Positions 48,966 through 57,479 of a DNA stretch of 64,000 nucleotides are shown here, in pieces (the first letter of the stretch is position 1; the number at the start of each line of letters is the position of its first letter). Both the position numbers and the translations under genes were made by a program. The notes below the pieces were generated by a model. That model saw only the letters and a list, made by a program, of their open reading frames with translations. It made no database searches and was not told the origin of the DNA. The DNA comes from Dyella solisilvae (lineage in GTDB: Bacteria > Pseudomonadota > Gammaproteobacteria > Xanthomonadales > Rhodanobacteraceae): assembly GCF_003351225.1 (NCBI RefSeq), contig NZ_QQSY01000007.1, forward strand, positions 62,001 to 126,000. The letters are read 5' to 3'.

Positions 48966-49981
48966 TGATCGGCCTGGCCGGCGCCACGCTGGCCGCGTCC
49001 GAGCATGCGTGGCTCACGGCGCCCGGTGTTTCGGGCGTCGTGCTGTTCTCGCGCAATTTCAACTCGCGTGACCAATTGGTCGCGCTTGTCGAAGCGATCC
49101 GCGAAGTGGGCGGCGAGGACATGCTAATCGCCGTCGATCAGGAAGGCGGCCCGGTGCAGCGCTTCCGCGAAGGCTTCACCCGCCTGCCGCCGCTGTCGGC
49201 GATCGGCGCCGTGTACGACCGCGACGCCGAGGATGCCATCCGGCTGGCCGAGGAGCACGCCTGGGTGATGTCCAGCGAGCTGCGCGCCAGCGGCGTGGAC
49301 TTCAGCTTCGCGCCGGTGGTCGACCTGGCGTGCGGCAACGCCGCGATCGGCCCGCGCGCCTTCCACGCCGACCCTGCGGTCACAGCCGAACTGGCGCAGG
49401 CCTATGTACGCGGCATGCATCTGGGCGGCATGGCCACGGTGCTCAAGCATTTCCCGGGACACGGTTCGGTCGCGGTGGATACGCACAAGGCTGCTGCAAT
49501 TGATCCGCGCTCGCTGGACGAGATTCGCCGCGACGATCTCGTGCCCTTTGCGGAAGGCATCGCCGCCCATGCGGAGGCGGTGATGGTGGCGCATGTGATC
49601 TATCCCGCGGTGGATGCGCAGCCTGCCGGGTTCTCGCGACGCTGGATCGGCGAGGTGCTGCGTCAGGAGCTGGGCTTCAACGGCGCGGTGATCAGCGACG
49701 ACATCAGCATGGCCGCCGCCGGCGCCGCCGGCGGTGTGGCGGCTCGCGTCAACGCCCACCTGGATGCAGGCTGCGACCTCGTGCTGGCCTGTTTCCCGGA
49801 CGCGGTGGAGGAGGCGATTGCCGCCGTGCACGGGCGCCCAGCCTCGGCTCCCGAACGGCTGGCTGCCCTGCGTGGGGCTGTGGCCTCCACCTGGGAAGGA
49901 CTTATCGACAACCCGCAGCGCGAGCGTTTCATCGCGCGCATCACGGCGCTGCATGCCGTGGAAGGATCAACCCAGGCATGA
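48959..49981 (+). CDS. nagZ: Beta-N-acetylhexosaminidase NagZ
   Basis: Cytoplasmic family GH3 enzyme that removes GlcNAc from anhydro-muropeptides in peptidoglycan recycling; it also shapes the AmpC inducer in species that have it. 340 residues. Seen: DQEGGPVQRFREGFTRLPP, KHFPGHGSVAVDTHK (the NagZ-specific His loop), and nucleophile Asp in VISDDISMAAA. ATG 48959 has GGAG 8 nt upstream; ATG 48965 is an alternative. It overlaps CYTH by 7 nt and hpt by 4 nt, forming a tight operon. Confidence 0.96.
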   Translation: MLMIGLAGATLAASEHAWLTAPGVSGVVLFSRNFNSRDQLVALVEAIREVGGEDMLIAVDQEGGPVQRFREGFTRLPPLSAIGAVYDRDAEDAIRLAEEHAWVMSSELRASGVDFSFAPVVDLACGNAAIGPRAFHADPAVTAELAQAYVRGMHLGGMATVLKHFPGHGSVAVDTHKAAAIDPRSLDEIRRDDLVPFAEGIAAHAEAVMVAHVIYPAVDAQPAGFSRRWIGEVLRQELGFNGAVISDDISMAAAGAAGGVAARVNAHLDAGCDLVLACFPDAVEEAIAAVHGRPASAPERLAALRGAVASTWEGLIDNPQRERFIARITALHAVEGSTQA

Positions 49982-50526
49982 CTGCAAACACTCCCTCGCT
50001 GGCTGCGGCCCTCGCCGATGCCGATCTGCTGTACGACCGCGGCGCACTCGAAACGGTGATCGCCGACATGGGTCGACGCATCGACGCCGAGCTTGATGGT
50101 GAGCGCGCGGTGTTCCTCACCGTGATGAATGGCGCGCTGATCTTCGCCGGGCACCTGGCGCTGGCGATCCGTACGGATGTGGAATTCGACTACGTGCACG
50201 CCACGCGCTATCGCGGCGCCACCACCGGCAAGGACCTGCACTGGCTGCGTGAGCCGGCGGCGGACCTGGCCGGCCGCACCGTGTTGTTGGTCGATGACAT
50301 CCTCGACGAAGGTCACACGCTGAAGGCCGTGCGCGACGACTGCCTGCGCCGTGGCGCGCGCCGCGTGCTGGTGGCGAGCCTGTGCACCAAGCAGCACGAC
50401 CGCCTCGCCGAAGGCATCGTTTCCGATTTCAACGGGGTCGAGCTGCCGGACCGCTACGTGTTCGGCTTCGGCATGGACTACCACGAGCAGGGACGCAACC
50501 TGCCGGGCATCTACGCGCTGAAGTAA
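49978..50526 (+). CDS. hpt: Hypoxanthine(-guanine) phosphoribosyltransferase
   Basis: Makes IMP (and possibly GMP) from hypoxanthine or guanine and PRPP. 182 residues. Seen: VMNGALIFAGHLA (loop I region), YRGATTGKDLHW flexible loop, and the PRPP motif VLLVDDILDEGHTLKAV. Start overlaps the nagZ stop (ATGA). Its product step follows directly from that of the MTI phosphorylase two genes downstream, which releases hypoxanthine. A short hairpin CCGTCGCC/GGCGACGG (50539-50557) follows the stop. Confidence 0.93.
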   Translation: MTANTPSLAAALADADLLYDRGALETVIADMGRRIDAELDGERAVFLTVMNGALIFAGHLALAIRTDVEFDYVHATRYRGATTGKDLHWLREPAADLAGRTVLLVDDILDEGHTLKAVRDDCLRRGARRVLVASLCTKQHDRLAEGIVSDFNGVELPDRYVFGFGMDYHEQGRNLPGIYALK

Positions 50527-50580
50527 GTGGACCCAGGGCCGTCGCCATGGGCGACGGTTCGACGAGCACGGAGAGGGCGC

Positions 50581-51141
50581 ATGAACATCCTTGGCATTTC
50601 CGGCAGCCTGCGGCAGGCCTCGTTCAACACCGCGCTGCTGCACGCGGCACAGGAGCTTGCGCCGGGCGGCATGGACATCCATATCCATCGCCTGCACGAG
50701 CTGCCCCTGTTCGACCAGGACGTGGAAGAACAGGGTGATCCGGCGCCGGTGGCGGCGTTCAAGGACGCCATCGAGCAGGCCGACGGTTTGCTGATGGCCT
50801 GCCCGGAATACAACGGCGGCATCACCGGCGTGTTGAAGAACGCCATCGACTGGGCCTCGCGCAGCGGCAAGTCGCGCAAGGTGGCGCCGCTGGCCGGCAA
50901 GACGGTGTGCCTCATCGGCGCCAGTCCCGGCATCACCGGCACGGTGCGCGCACAGGACCAGTTGCGGCTGGTGCTGCGCCGCGCCGGCGCCCGCACCGAA
51001 CCTCAGGGGGAGGTGCTGGTGTACCAGGCTCACACCAAGCTGGTCGAAGGACGGCTCACCGACGAGCGCACACGCGAGGCGCTGGGGCGCCATCTGCAAG
51101 GGTTCGCCGCGCGCCTGGCGGCGACGGCGAAAGACTTCTAA
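50581..51141 (+). CDS. NAD(P)H-dependent FMN reductase
   Basis: 186-residue flavodoxin-fold protein of the ChrR/YieF/ArsH-like family; reduces FMN, quinones or other electrophiles. Seen: phosphate-binding GISGSLRQASFNTALL (residues 5-20) and PEYNGGITGVLKNAIDWASR, the family signature. ATG 50581 has GGAGAGG at 5-6 nt; the in-frame GTG at 50527 is unlikely. It lies in the nagZ-hpt-MTI phosphorylase cluster without an obvious biochemical link. Confidence 0.9.
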   Translation: MNILGISGSLRQASFNTALLHAAQELAPGGMDIHIHRLHELPLFDQDVEEQGDPAPVAAFKDAIEQADGLLMACPEYNGGITGVLKNAIDWASRSGKSRKVAPLAGKTVCLIGASPGITGTVRAQDQLRLVLRRAGARTEPQGEVLVYQAHTKLVEGRLTDERTREALGRHLQGFAARLAATAKDF

Positions 51142-51162
51142 TTGGAAAGACAGGAACGACCC

Positions 51163-51906
51163 GTGACTATCGATCTGGCCGTCATCGGCGGCAGTGGTTT
51201 GTACAACTTCCCTGGCCTGGAAAACGCTTCCCGCCATCGCGTCGACACGCCGTTTGGCGCCGCGTCCGGCGACGTGGTGATCGGTGACTTCGCCGGTCGC
51301 CGCGTGGCCTTCCTGGCCCGTCATGGCGAGAGCCATACCGTGCCCCCGCACCGGGTCAACTACCGCGCCAACCTGTGGGCGCTGCATGCGCTGGGCGCCC
51401 GCAGCGTGGTGGGCGTCAATGCGGTTGGTGGCATCCGGGCGGACATGGGGCCACGGGTCATCGTCGTGCCCGACCAGGTCATCGACTACACGCATGGCCG
51501 CTTTACGAGCTTCTGCGATGTCGAGGGCGCCGAAGTGCGCCACATCGATTTCAGCGAGCCTTATACCGAATCGTTGCGTCAGCAACTGATCGCAGCCGCC
51601 GGCAAGGCGGGCGTGGCGGTCATCGATGGTGGTTGCTATGGGGCCACGCAAGGTCCCCGGCTGGAGACCCGGGCCGAGATCGCCCGCATGAAGCGCGACG
51701 GTTGCGATCTGGTCGGCATGACCGGCATGCCCGAAGCGGTGCTCGCCCGCGAACTCGACCTGGCTTACGCATGCCTTGCCCTGGTGGCGAATTTTGCAGC
51801 AGGTTGCGGGGATGAAGCGGAAATCAGCATCGAAGAAATCTTCGCCCATCTGGCCGCGGCCACCGCCGAGGTGCCCCGTATCCTCGGCGAGTTGCTCAAA
51901 AGCTGA
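51163..51906 (+). CDS. 5'-methylthioinosine phosphorylase (MTAP/PNP family), GTG start
   Basis: Phosphorolysis of 5'-methylthioinosine to hypoxanthine and methylthioribose-1-phosphate; part of the salvage of methylthioadenosine formed by polyamine and acyl-homoserine-lactone synthesis. 247 residues. Seen: [66 protein letters not shown] and [16 protein letters not shown]. The pattern and the closeness to nagZ match Pseudomonas aeruginosa PA3004, whose preference for MTI is published; family members acting on MTA look similar, so specificity is inferred. GTG 51163 has AGGAA 8 nt upstream; TTG 51142 is an alternative. Confidence 0.88.
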   Translation: MTIDLAVIGGSGLYNFPGLENASRHRVDTPFGAASGDVVIGDFAGRRVAFLARHGESHTVPPHRVNYRANLWALHALGARSVVGVNAVGGIRADMGPRVIVVPDQVIDYTHGRFTSFCDVEGAEVRHIDFSEPYTESLRQQLIAAAGKAGVAVIDGGCYGATQGPRLETRAEIARMKRDGCDLVGMTGMPEAVLARELDLAYACLALVANFAAGCGDEAEISIEEIFAHLAAATAEVPRILGELLKS

Positions 51907-51921
51907 GCAATAGATCGGGTT

Positions 51922-51951
51922 TTGATCGAGCCAAAAACGATACCGTATTGC
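51922..51951 (+). promoter_or_regulatory. Candidate promoter of the cold shock gene
   Basis: TTGATC (51922-51927), 18 nt, TATTGC (51946-51951), giving a leader of about 110 nt, the long-leader layout usual for csp genes. Confidence 0.35.
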
Positions 51952-52067
51952 GCTTTGCCATAAAACATGTTGATACTTCCGCTGTGCCAGGGGCGGCGGA
52001 CCAAGGGGTCAAGGTGGTTCAGCGCTTTACCGTGGTGCATCCAGTCCATGATTCAGAGGTTCACGCA

Positions 52068-52271
52068 ATGCGTTTCGGTACGGTCAAGTGGTTCAACGAC
52101 GCCAAGGGTTTCGGCTTCATCGCGCCCGAGGACGGTGGGGAGGACGTGTTCGTTCACTTCTCGGCGATCAACGCCAAGGGCTTCCGCAGCCTGCAGGAAG
52201 GTCAGCGCGTGAAGTTCGAAGTGACCACGGGTCCGAAGGGCGCCCAGGCTTCGGGCGTCGAAATCGCCTAA
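52068..52271 (+). CDS. Cold shock protein, CspA family
   Basis: 67-residue single OB-fold RNA chaperone. Seen: RNP1 KGFGFIAP and RNP2 DVFVHFSA, and start [17 protein letters not shown] 52068 has AGAGG 8 nt upstream. Monocistronic, with a long leader (from about 51958) and a strong terminator. Which of the several csp paralogues this is, and whether it is cold-induced, cannot be said. Confidence 0.95.
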   Translation: MRFGTVKWFNDAKGFGFIAPEDGGEDVFVHFSAINAKGFRSLQEGQRVKFEVTTGPKGAQASGVEIA

Positions 52272-52314
52272 TCACGGCGAGCCGGCGCTTGCGCCGGTCA
52301 GTGCAGTAAACGAG

Positions 52315-52350
52315 GAAGCCCCGCGTCGCAAGACGCGGGGCTTCTTTTTG
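52315..52350 (+). terminator. Terminator after the cold shock gene
   Basis: GAAGCCCCGCGTC, loop GCAA, GACGCGGGGCTTC, TTTTT: 13-bp perfect stem, 43 nt after the stop. Confidence 0.95.
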
Positions 52351-52374
52351 GGCGGCTGAAACGTGGGAGCAAAG

Positions 52375-53394
52375 ATGGCGGACCGTAGAGATTTCCTGAA
52401 GGCCTCGCTGCTGGGCGCGTCGGCCTTTGCGCTGGCGGGTGGCGCGAACGCGCTTGCCGGGAGCAGCGACAAGAGCAAAGCGGGCGCACGCGTGGTGTCG
52501 ACCTGGGACTTCGGCGTGGCCGCCAACCAAGCCGCCTGGTCCGTGCTGGCCAAGGGCGGCCATGCGCTGGACGCGGTCGAAGCCGGCGTGATGGTGCCGG
52601 AGGCCGACCTCAAGAACCACAGCGTGGGCCGCGCCGGTTATCCCGATCGCGACGGCCATGTCACGCTGGACGCCAGCATCATGGATGCCGACGGAAGCTG
52701 CGGCGCCGTGGCGGCGCTCGAGCACATTGCCCATCCCATCCAGGTGGCGCGCCGGGTCATGGAGCGCACCCCGCACGTGCTGCTGGTGGGCGACGGCGCG
52801 CTGCAGTTTGCGTTGGAGCAGGGCTTCAAGAAGGAAGAACTGCTGACCCCCGAATCCGAGCAAGCCTGGAAGGAGTGGCTCAAGAACGCCCACTACCAGC
52901 CGTCGGCCAACAGCGAAGTGCGCGATTACGGCAAGACAGGCATGCCCGGCGGCAAGGGCAACCACGACACCATCGGCATGCTCGCGATCGATGCCAGCGG
53001 TCGTCTGGCCGGCGCCTGCACCACCAGCGGCATGGCGTGGAAGCTGCGCGGCCGCGTCGGTGACAGCCCGATCATCGGCGCTGGCCTGTACGTGGATGGC
53101 GAGGTGGGCGCTGCGACCTCCACCGGCGTCGGCGAGGAAGTGATCCGCAACGCCGGCAGCTTCCTGGTGGTGGAGCTGATGCGTCAGGGACGGTCGCCGC
53201 AGGAGGCGTGTCACGAGGCCGTCATGCGCATCGTCCGGAAGCGCCCGAACGCATCGAAGGATCTGCAGGTGGGTTTCCTGGCGATGAATCACCACGGCGA
53301 GGTCGGCGCGTTCGCGATCCAGCCGGGCTTCTCCTATGCGGTGTGCGACGCACAACGGCAGGATGGCCTGCTGGCGTCCAAGAGCGTGTTCTGA
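52375..53394 (+). CDS. Tat-exported N4-(beta-N-acetylglucosaminyl)-L-asparaginase-type hydrolase
   Basis: Ntn-hydrolase of the glycosylasparaginase/isoaspartyl peptidase family, 339 residues. Seen: twin-arginine signal DRRDFLKASLLGASAFALAGG, then VVSTWDFGVAANQAAW, DAVEAGV, and the autoprocessing site HDTIGMLAIDASGRLAG where the threonine becomes the nucleophile after self-cleavage; later GDSPIIGAGLYVD and STGVGEEVIR. Most like the glycosylasparaginase branch, which frees Asn-linked GlcNAc. ATG 52375 has GGGAG 5-6 nt upstream. cutC starts 1 nt after its stop. Confidence 0.9.
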   Translation: MADRRDFLKASLLGASAFALAGGANALAGSSDKSKAGARVVSTWDFGVAANQAAWSVLAKGGHALDAVEAGVMVPEADLKNHSVGRAGYPDRDGHVTLDASIMDADGSCGAVAALEHIAHPIQVARRVMERTPHVLLVGDGALQFALEQGFKKEELLTPESEQAWKEWLKNAHYQPSANSEVRDYGKTGMPGGKGNHDTIGMLAIDASGRLAGACTTSGMAWKLRGRVGDSPIIGAGLYVDGEVGAATSTGVGEEVIRNAGSFLVVELMRQGRSPQEACHEAVMRIVRKRPNASKDLQVGFLAMNHHGEVGAFAIQPGFSYAVCDAQRQDGLLASKSVF

Positions 53395-53395
53395 G

Positions 53396-54124
53396 ATGGC
53401 GGCGCGACTGCTGGAGGTCGCCGCCAACTCGCTGGCGTCCGCGCTTGCCGCCCAGGCGGGCGGGGCGGGGCGCGTCGAGCTGTGTACGGCGCTCGAACTG
53501 GGCGGGCTGACGCCATCCCATGGCGAGATCGCGTTGGTGCGCGAACGCGTGCGCTTGCCGCTATACGTGCTGATCCGCCCGCGCGCCGGCGACTTCCTCT
53601 ACAGCGAGCAGGAGCTGGAGACCATGCATCGCGACATCGAGGCATGCGCAGCCTTCGGCTGCGATGGCGTGGTGCTGGGCGTACTGGATGCTCAAGGCAA
53701 CGTCGACCGGCGCCATGGTCGCGCCCTGGTCGACGCAGCCGGCGGCATGGGGGTCACCTTCCACCGCGCTTTCGACCTGGCGCCTGATCCGCTGTCGGCA
53801 CTCGATGACGTGATGGCGCTCGGTGTCGAGCGCCTGCTTACTTCGGGCGGCCAGCGCACGGCGATGGGTGGCGCCGCGCAGATTCGATCGCTGATCGAAC
53901 GGGCGGCAGGGAGGATGACCGTGATGCCCGGCAGTGGCATCCATTCCGACGACATCGCGGCATTGGCTCGGCAAACCGGGGCACACGAGTTTCATGCGTC
54001 GGCCAAACGCGTCCTCGCGTCGCGCATGCCGTATTACGGCGACGGCCTGGGCATGGATGGCGGCGAAATCCGCACGGACGAGGCGCAGGTGCGCGCGCTG
54101 GTCGAGGCGCTGTCGCGTGAGTGA
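53396..54124 (+). CDS. cutC: CutC family protein
   Basis: 242-residue TIM-barrel protein, once linked to copper tolerance; its reaction is not known. Seen: LLEVAANSLASALAAQAGGAGRVELC, GGLTPSHGEI, VLIRPRAGDFLYSEQE, GVVLGVLDAQGNVD, TFHRAFDLAPDP and MPGSGIHSDDIAAL. The start ATG is 1 nt after the upstream stop (TGAGATG), indicating coupling with the exported asparaginase-family gene. Converges on the ABC exporter gene, 38 nt away. Confidence 0.93.
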   Translation: MAARLLEVAANSLASALAAQAGGAGRVELCTALELGGLTPSHGEIALVRERVRLPLYVLIRPRAGDFLYSEQELETMHRDIEACAAFGCDGVVLGVLDAQGNVDRRHGRALVDAAGGMGVTFHRAFDLAPDPLSALDDVMALGVERLLTSGGQRTAMGGAAQIRSLIERAAGRMTVMPGSGIHSDDIAALARQTGAHEFHASAKRVLASRMPYYGDGLGMDGGEIRTDEAQVRALVEALSRE

Positions 54125-54162
54125 CCTGGCCGTAGGTTGAGCCGCACGGCGCCTGACGTCGC

Positions 54163-55932
54163 TCAGGCCGTGAACTGCAGCCTCGCCAGTTCCGAATACA
54201 ACCCACCCTCGGCCAGCAGGCTCTGGTGCGTGCCCTGGGCCACGATGCGGCCGCCGTCCAACACCACGATGCGGTCGGCGCGCTGCACGGTGGCGAGGCG
54301 ATGGGCGATCACCAGGGTGGTGCGTCCCTTCTCCAGACGCTCCAGCGCCTGCTGGATGGCGGCCTCAGACTGCGCGTCCAGCGCCGAGGTGGCTTCGTCG
54401 AGCAGGAGCAGCGGCGCATCGCGAAGGATGGCGCGGGCGATCGCGATGCGCTGGCGCTGTCCGCCGGACAGGCGCACGCCGCGTTCGCCCAGTTCCTCTT
54501 CGTAGCCCTTGCCCATGGCGCGGATGAACTCGTGCGCCTCGGCGGCGCGAGCTGCCTCCTGCACTTCGTCGTCGCCGGCGTCCTGGCGGCCGAAGCGGAT
54601 GTTGTCGGCGGCGCTGCCGCTGAAGATCACCGTCTCCTGCGGCACCAGCGCGATGGCGCCGCGCAGTTCCGGCAAGGCCAGCGCGCGCAGGTCAACGCCA
54701 TCGAGGGTGATGCGGCCCAGCTGGGGGTCGTAGAAACGCAGCAGCAGCGCGAACACGGTGCTCTTGCCCGCGCCGGACGGCCCGACCAGGGCCACTGTCT
54801 CGCCCGGACGGATGTCCAGGTCGAAATCGTGCAGCGCCTTGGCTTCGGGGCGGCTGGGGTAATGGAACTCCACATGCTCGAAGCGTAGGGCGCCCTGCGT
54901 CGGTTTCGGCAGCGGGGTGTGGGTGGCGGGGCTGGCGATCTCGGCGCGCTCCTCGAACAGTTCGCCGATGCGCTCCATCGCGCCGGCGGCGCGCAACACA
55001 TCGCCCCATACTTCCGACAGGCCCGCCAGCGAACCGGCAGCGAAGAAGGCGTACAGAACGAACTGACCCAGTACGCCCGGTTTCAGCGTGCCGGAGATTA
55101 CGTCGCGCGCGCCGGCCCACAGCACCAGCACGAGGGCGCCGAAAAACAGCACGATCACGGCCGCAGTGAGCATCGAGCGCATGCCGATGCGCTTGCGGGC
55201 GGTGGCCAAGGCGCGGGTGATGGCGCCGCCGTAGCGCGTGCTCTCGATATCTTCGCGGGCATAGGCCTTCACTGCCGGCGCCGCGTTGAGCGTTTCGTTG
55301 GCGATCGCGGCTGCGTCGGCCAGGCGGTCCTGGCTGGTGCGGGAGAGCTTTTGCACGCGCCGCCCGAATATCAGGATCGGCAGCATCACGGCGGGGATCA
55401 CCAGCGCGGTCAGTCCGGCCAGTCGCGGGCTGGTCCAGATCATCATGGCGGTGGCGCCGAGCAGCATCACCGCGCTGCGCAACGCCACCGAAATGCCTGA
55501 GCCGATCAGCGCCTGGATTACTTCGGTGTCGGTGCCCAGGCGGGAGGTCAGCTCGCCCACGCGGCTGCGTTCGAAGAAGCCAACGTCGAGGCGGATCACA
55601 TGCGCGTACAGCTTCGCGCGTAGCGAGGCAAGCGCGCGTTCGCCGAGCAGGGTGATGCAGTAGTAGCGGGCGGCGGTGGCGAAGGCGAGCACCAGCGCCA
55701 CCGCGAACAGGCCGAGAAAGGTCGCGTTGATCGCGCTGGCGTTGGCGTGGACGAAACCCTGGTCGATCATGTGGCCCACCGCCTTCGGCAACACGAGGGT
55801 GGCGGTGGAAGAAATGGCGAGGAACACCAGCCAGCCCAGTGCGAGCTTGCGATGGGGCTTCAGGAACGGCCACAGCTGCAGCAGGACGCCGAGGCGGCGG
55901 GACGGGCGTGGCGTGGCGGCGGTATCGCTCAT
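54163..55932 (-). CDS. ABC exporter, fused permease-ATPase (MsbA/BmrA-like)
   Basis: 589-residue half-transporter, working as a homodimer in the inner membrane. Seen: about six membrane segments in residues 20-310, then the ATPase with Walker A GPSGAGKS, Q-loop VPQETVIFSGS, signature LSGGQRQRIAIA, Walker B LLLLDEATSALD and switch His in IAHRL. ATG 55932 fits the family N-terminus. No adjacent biosynthesis or adaptor gene, so the substrate is unknown; it could be lipid or drug. The gene upstream on the same strand, yigZ-like, is 76 nt away. Confidence 0.9.
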   Translation of the reverse strand: MSDTAATPRPSRRLGVLLQLWPFLKPHRKLALGWLVFLAISSTATLVLPKAVGHMIDQGFVHANASAINATFLGLFAVALVLAFATAARYYCITLLGERALASLRAKLYAHVIRLDVGFFERSRVGELTSRLGTDTEVIQALIGSGISVALRSAVMLLGATAMMIWTSPRLAGLTALVIPAVMLPILIFGRRVQKLSRTSQDRLADAAAIANETLNAAPAVKAYAREDIESTRYGGAITRALATARKRIGMRSMLTAAVIVLFFGALVLVLWAGARDVISGTLKPGVLGQFVLYAFFAAGSLAGLSEVWGDVLRAAGAMERIGELFEERAEIASPATHTPLPKPTQGALRFEHVEFHYPSRPEAKALHDFDLDIRPGETVALVGPSGAGKSTVFALLLRFYDPQLGRITLDGVDLRALALPELRGAIALVPQETVIFSGSAADNIRFGRQDAGDDEVQEAARAAEAHEFIRAMGKGYEEELGERGVRLSGGQRQRIAIARAILRDAPLLLLDEATSALDAQSEAAIQQALERLEKGRTTLVIAHRLATVQRADRIVVLDGGRIVAQGTHQSLLAEGGLYSELARLQFTA

Positions 55933-56008
55933 GGGTTCTCGCGGCGTGGGCTGGGGCAGTCCGTTGGCTCGGCCAACCCTGCCAACGTGGGGCGGACGCG
56001 GCGGTGTT

Positions 56009-56605
56009 TCAATCCAGCCGGCGCGCCGCATGGCGGCCGCGGCTGATGTCGATGACGCGAGCCTGCGCTTCCTCGGCGCGATGGGCGGGAAGCTGGATCT
56101 CCATCGCCACGCCATCGGCCTCAAACGTTTCCGCCAGCACGTCGGCTTCCAGTTCTCGCAGGCGTGCCTTCAACAAGGCCAGTTCGGCGAAATCGCAACG
56201 CAGCCCCAGTCGGGCCATCGCCACGATGGGCACGCGTTCGGAGAGGCGCAGGCACTCGGCGGCCGTGCCGCCATAGGCGCGCACCAGCCCGCCAGCGCCG
56301 AGCTTGATGCCGCCATACCAGCGCGTCACCACCACCACCGCGCGATCGACGCCCTGGCCCTCGATGGCCTGCAGGATCGGACGACCCGCGGTGCCGCCCG
56401 GCTCGCCGTCATCGTTGAAGCGGTATTCCTGGCCGATGCGATACGCCCAGCAGTTGTGCGTGGCGGCTGGATCTCCCACTTGGCGCACGAACGCCAGCGC
56501 CTGTTCGGACGTCTGGACCGGGGCGGCCTGGGCGAGGAAGCGGCTCTTCTTGATGTCCTCGCTGTGCTGGCAGGGGTGGGCGAGGGTGTACAGCGTGTCA
56601 CTCAT
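56009..56605 (-). CDS. YigZ/IMPACT family protein
   Basis: 198 residues, cytoplasmic, function unclear (the eukaryotic relative IMPACT regulates GCN2). Seen: KKSRFLAQAAPVQT, THNCWAYRIGQEYRFNDDGEPGGTAGRPIL (the UPF0029 signature with DDGEPxGTAGxP), VTRWYGGIKLGAGGLVRAYG, and a C-terminal DUF1949-like domain. ATG 56605 overlaps the 3' end of the anti-sigma gene by 8 nt, so it is translated in the same operon. Confidence 0.92.
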   Translation of the reverse strand: MSDTLYTLAHPCQHSEDIKKSRFLAQAAPVQTSEQALAFVRQVGDPAATHNCWAYRIGQEYRFNDDGEPGGTAGRPILQAIEGQGVDRAVVVVTRWYGGIKLGAGGLVRAYGGTAAECLRLSERVPIVAMARLGLRCDFAELALLKARLRELEADVLAETFEADGVAMEIQLPAHRAEEAQARVIDISRGRHAARRLD

Positions 56606-57479
56606 GATCGGGCAGTTGGGCGCGCAGGTCGTCTGGCACGGGAACGTCGGGATGCGCCTGGCGGAAGGTTGCGAGTCGCTGCAGCGCTTCGTCACGGCGT
56701 TGCAGGGCGAACAGCTGGCGGATCTTGTCGAGTTCCTGGGCCGGAGTATCGGTGGGATTGACGGCGGTGGGATCGATCGGTCGCATCGGCGCGGGCGCCT
56801 GCACGGCCCGCATGGCGCCGGACGCACGCGGGCTGGCGTAACCCTGGACTTGCAGGCCCGCCACGGGGTGCGGCGCCTCCATCATGGCTGGCGCCGGCGC
56901 CATGGGTGTGGGTGGTGGTGATGCCTGCGCTGGCGTTGGCGCCACTATCGGCGCCGTCATGGCCATCGGCGCCGGGGCGGATTCCGGTGGCGGTACGATT
57001 CGTGGCGACAACGAGGCGCGTGCACGCGCTTTGGCGTTGGATGGCGCATGCGTCTGCGGCGGCGCCTGCGTGCCCGCGGGACGCTGCACTGGCGCGGTGG
57101 CTTCGGCGGTCTCCGGAACGTGGGTGACCTGGACCTCTGCCGCAGCCTTGCTGCCCGAGGGCGACTCGTTGGCAGGAGCCGTGGGACTCGCCTGCGTGCG
57201 AGTGACGGCGGGCGGCGTCGGTACTTGCGGCACGCTGCCGGGCTGTTCAAGCAGGCGCCAGCCCAGGCCCGCCACCAGCACCAGCACGGCGGCGCTCGCC
57301 GCCGTGGGCAGCCAGCGCGGCAGGCGTCGACGCGCCGGTGCGCGCACAGCGTCAGCAGCGGCGCGACGCACGGCCTGGTCCAGCGCCGGCGACGGCTCGT
57401 TGTGCGGCAGGCTGCGATAGAGCGCTTTCAGCTCATCTTCGCCCGGCGGCGCATCGTCGTGGTGATCGTGCGTACTCAT
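56598..57479 (-). CDS. Proline-rich putative anti-sigma factor
   Basis: 293 residues. Seen: short acidic/helical cytoplasmic N-terminus (ELKALYRSLPHNEPSPALD, QAVRRAAADAVRAPARRRLPRW), one membrane segment (about 62-82), then a very long proline/alanine-rich periplasmic region (about 85-235) and a small helical C-terminal part (ELDKIRQLFALQRRDEALQRLATFRQAHPDVPVPDD) resembling a TPR unit. The start overlaps the ECF sigma gene (ATGA). Location after a sigma factor plus single-pass topology suggest an anti-sigma; there is no CHCC zinc motif and no strong family match that I can name. Confidence 0.75.
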   Translation of the reverse strand: MSTHDHHDDAPPGEDELKALYRSLPHNEPSPALDQAVRRAAADAVRAPARRRLPRWLPTAASAAVLVLVAGLGWRLLEQPGSVPQVPTPPAVTRTQASPTAPANESPSGSKAAAEVQVTHVPETAEATAPVQRPAGTQAPPQTHAPSNAKARARASLSPRIVPPPESAPAPMAMTAPIVAPTPAQASPPPTPMAPAPAMMEAPHPVAGLQVQGYASPRASGAMRAVQAPAPMRPIDPTAVNPTDTPAQELDKIRQLFALQRRDEALQRLATFRQAHPDVPVPDDLRAQLPDHE

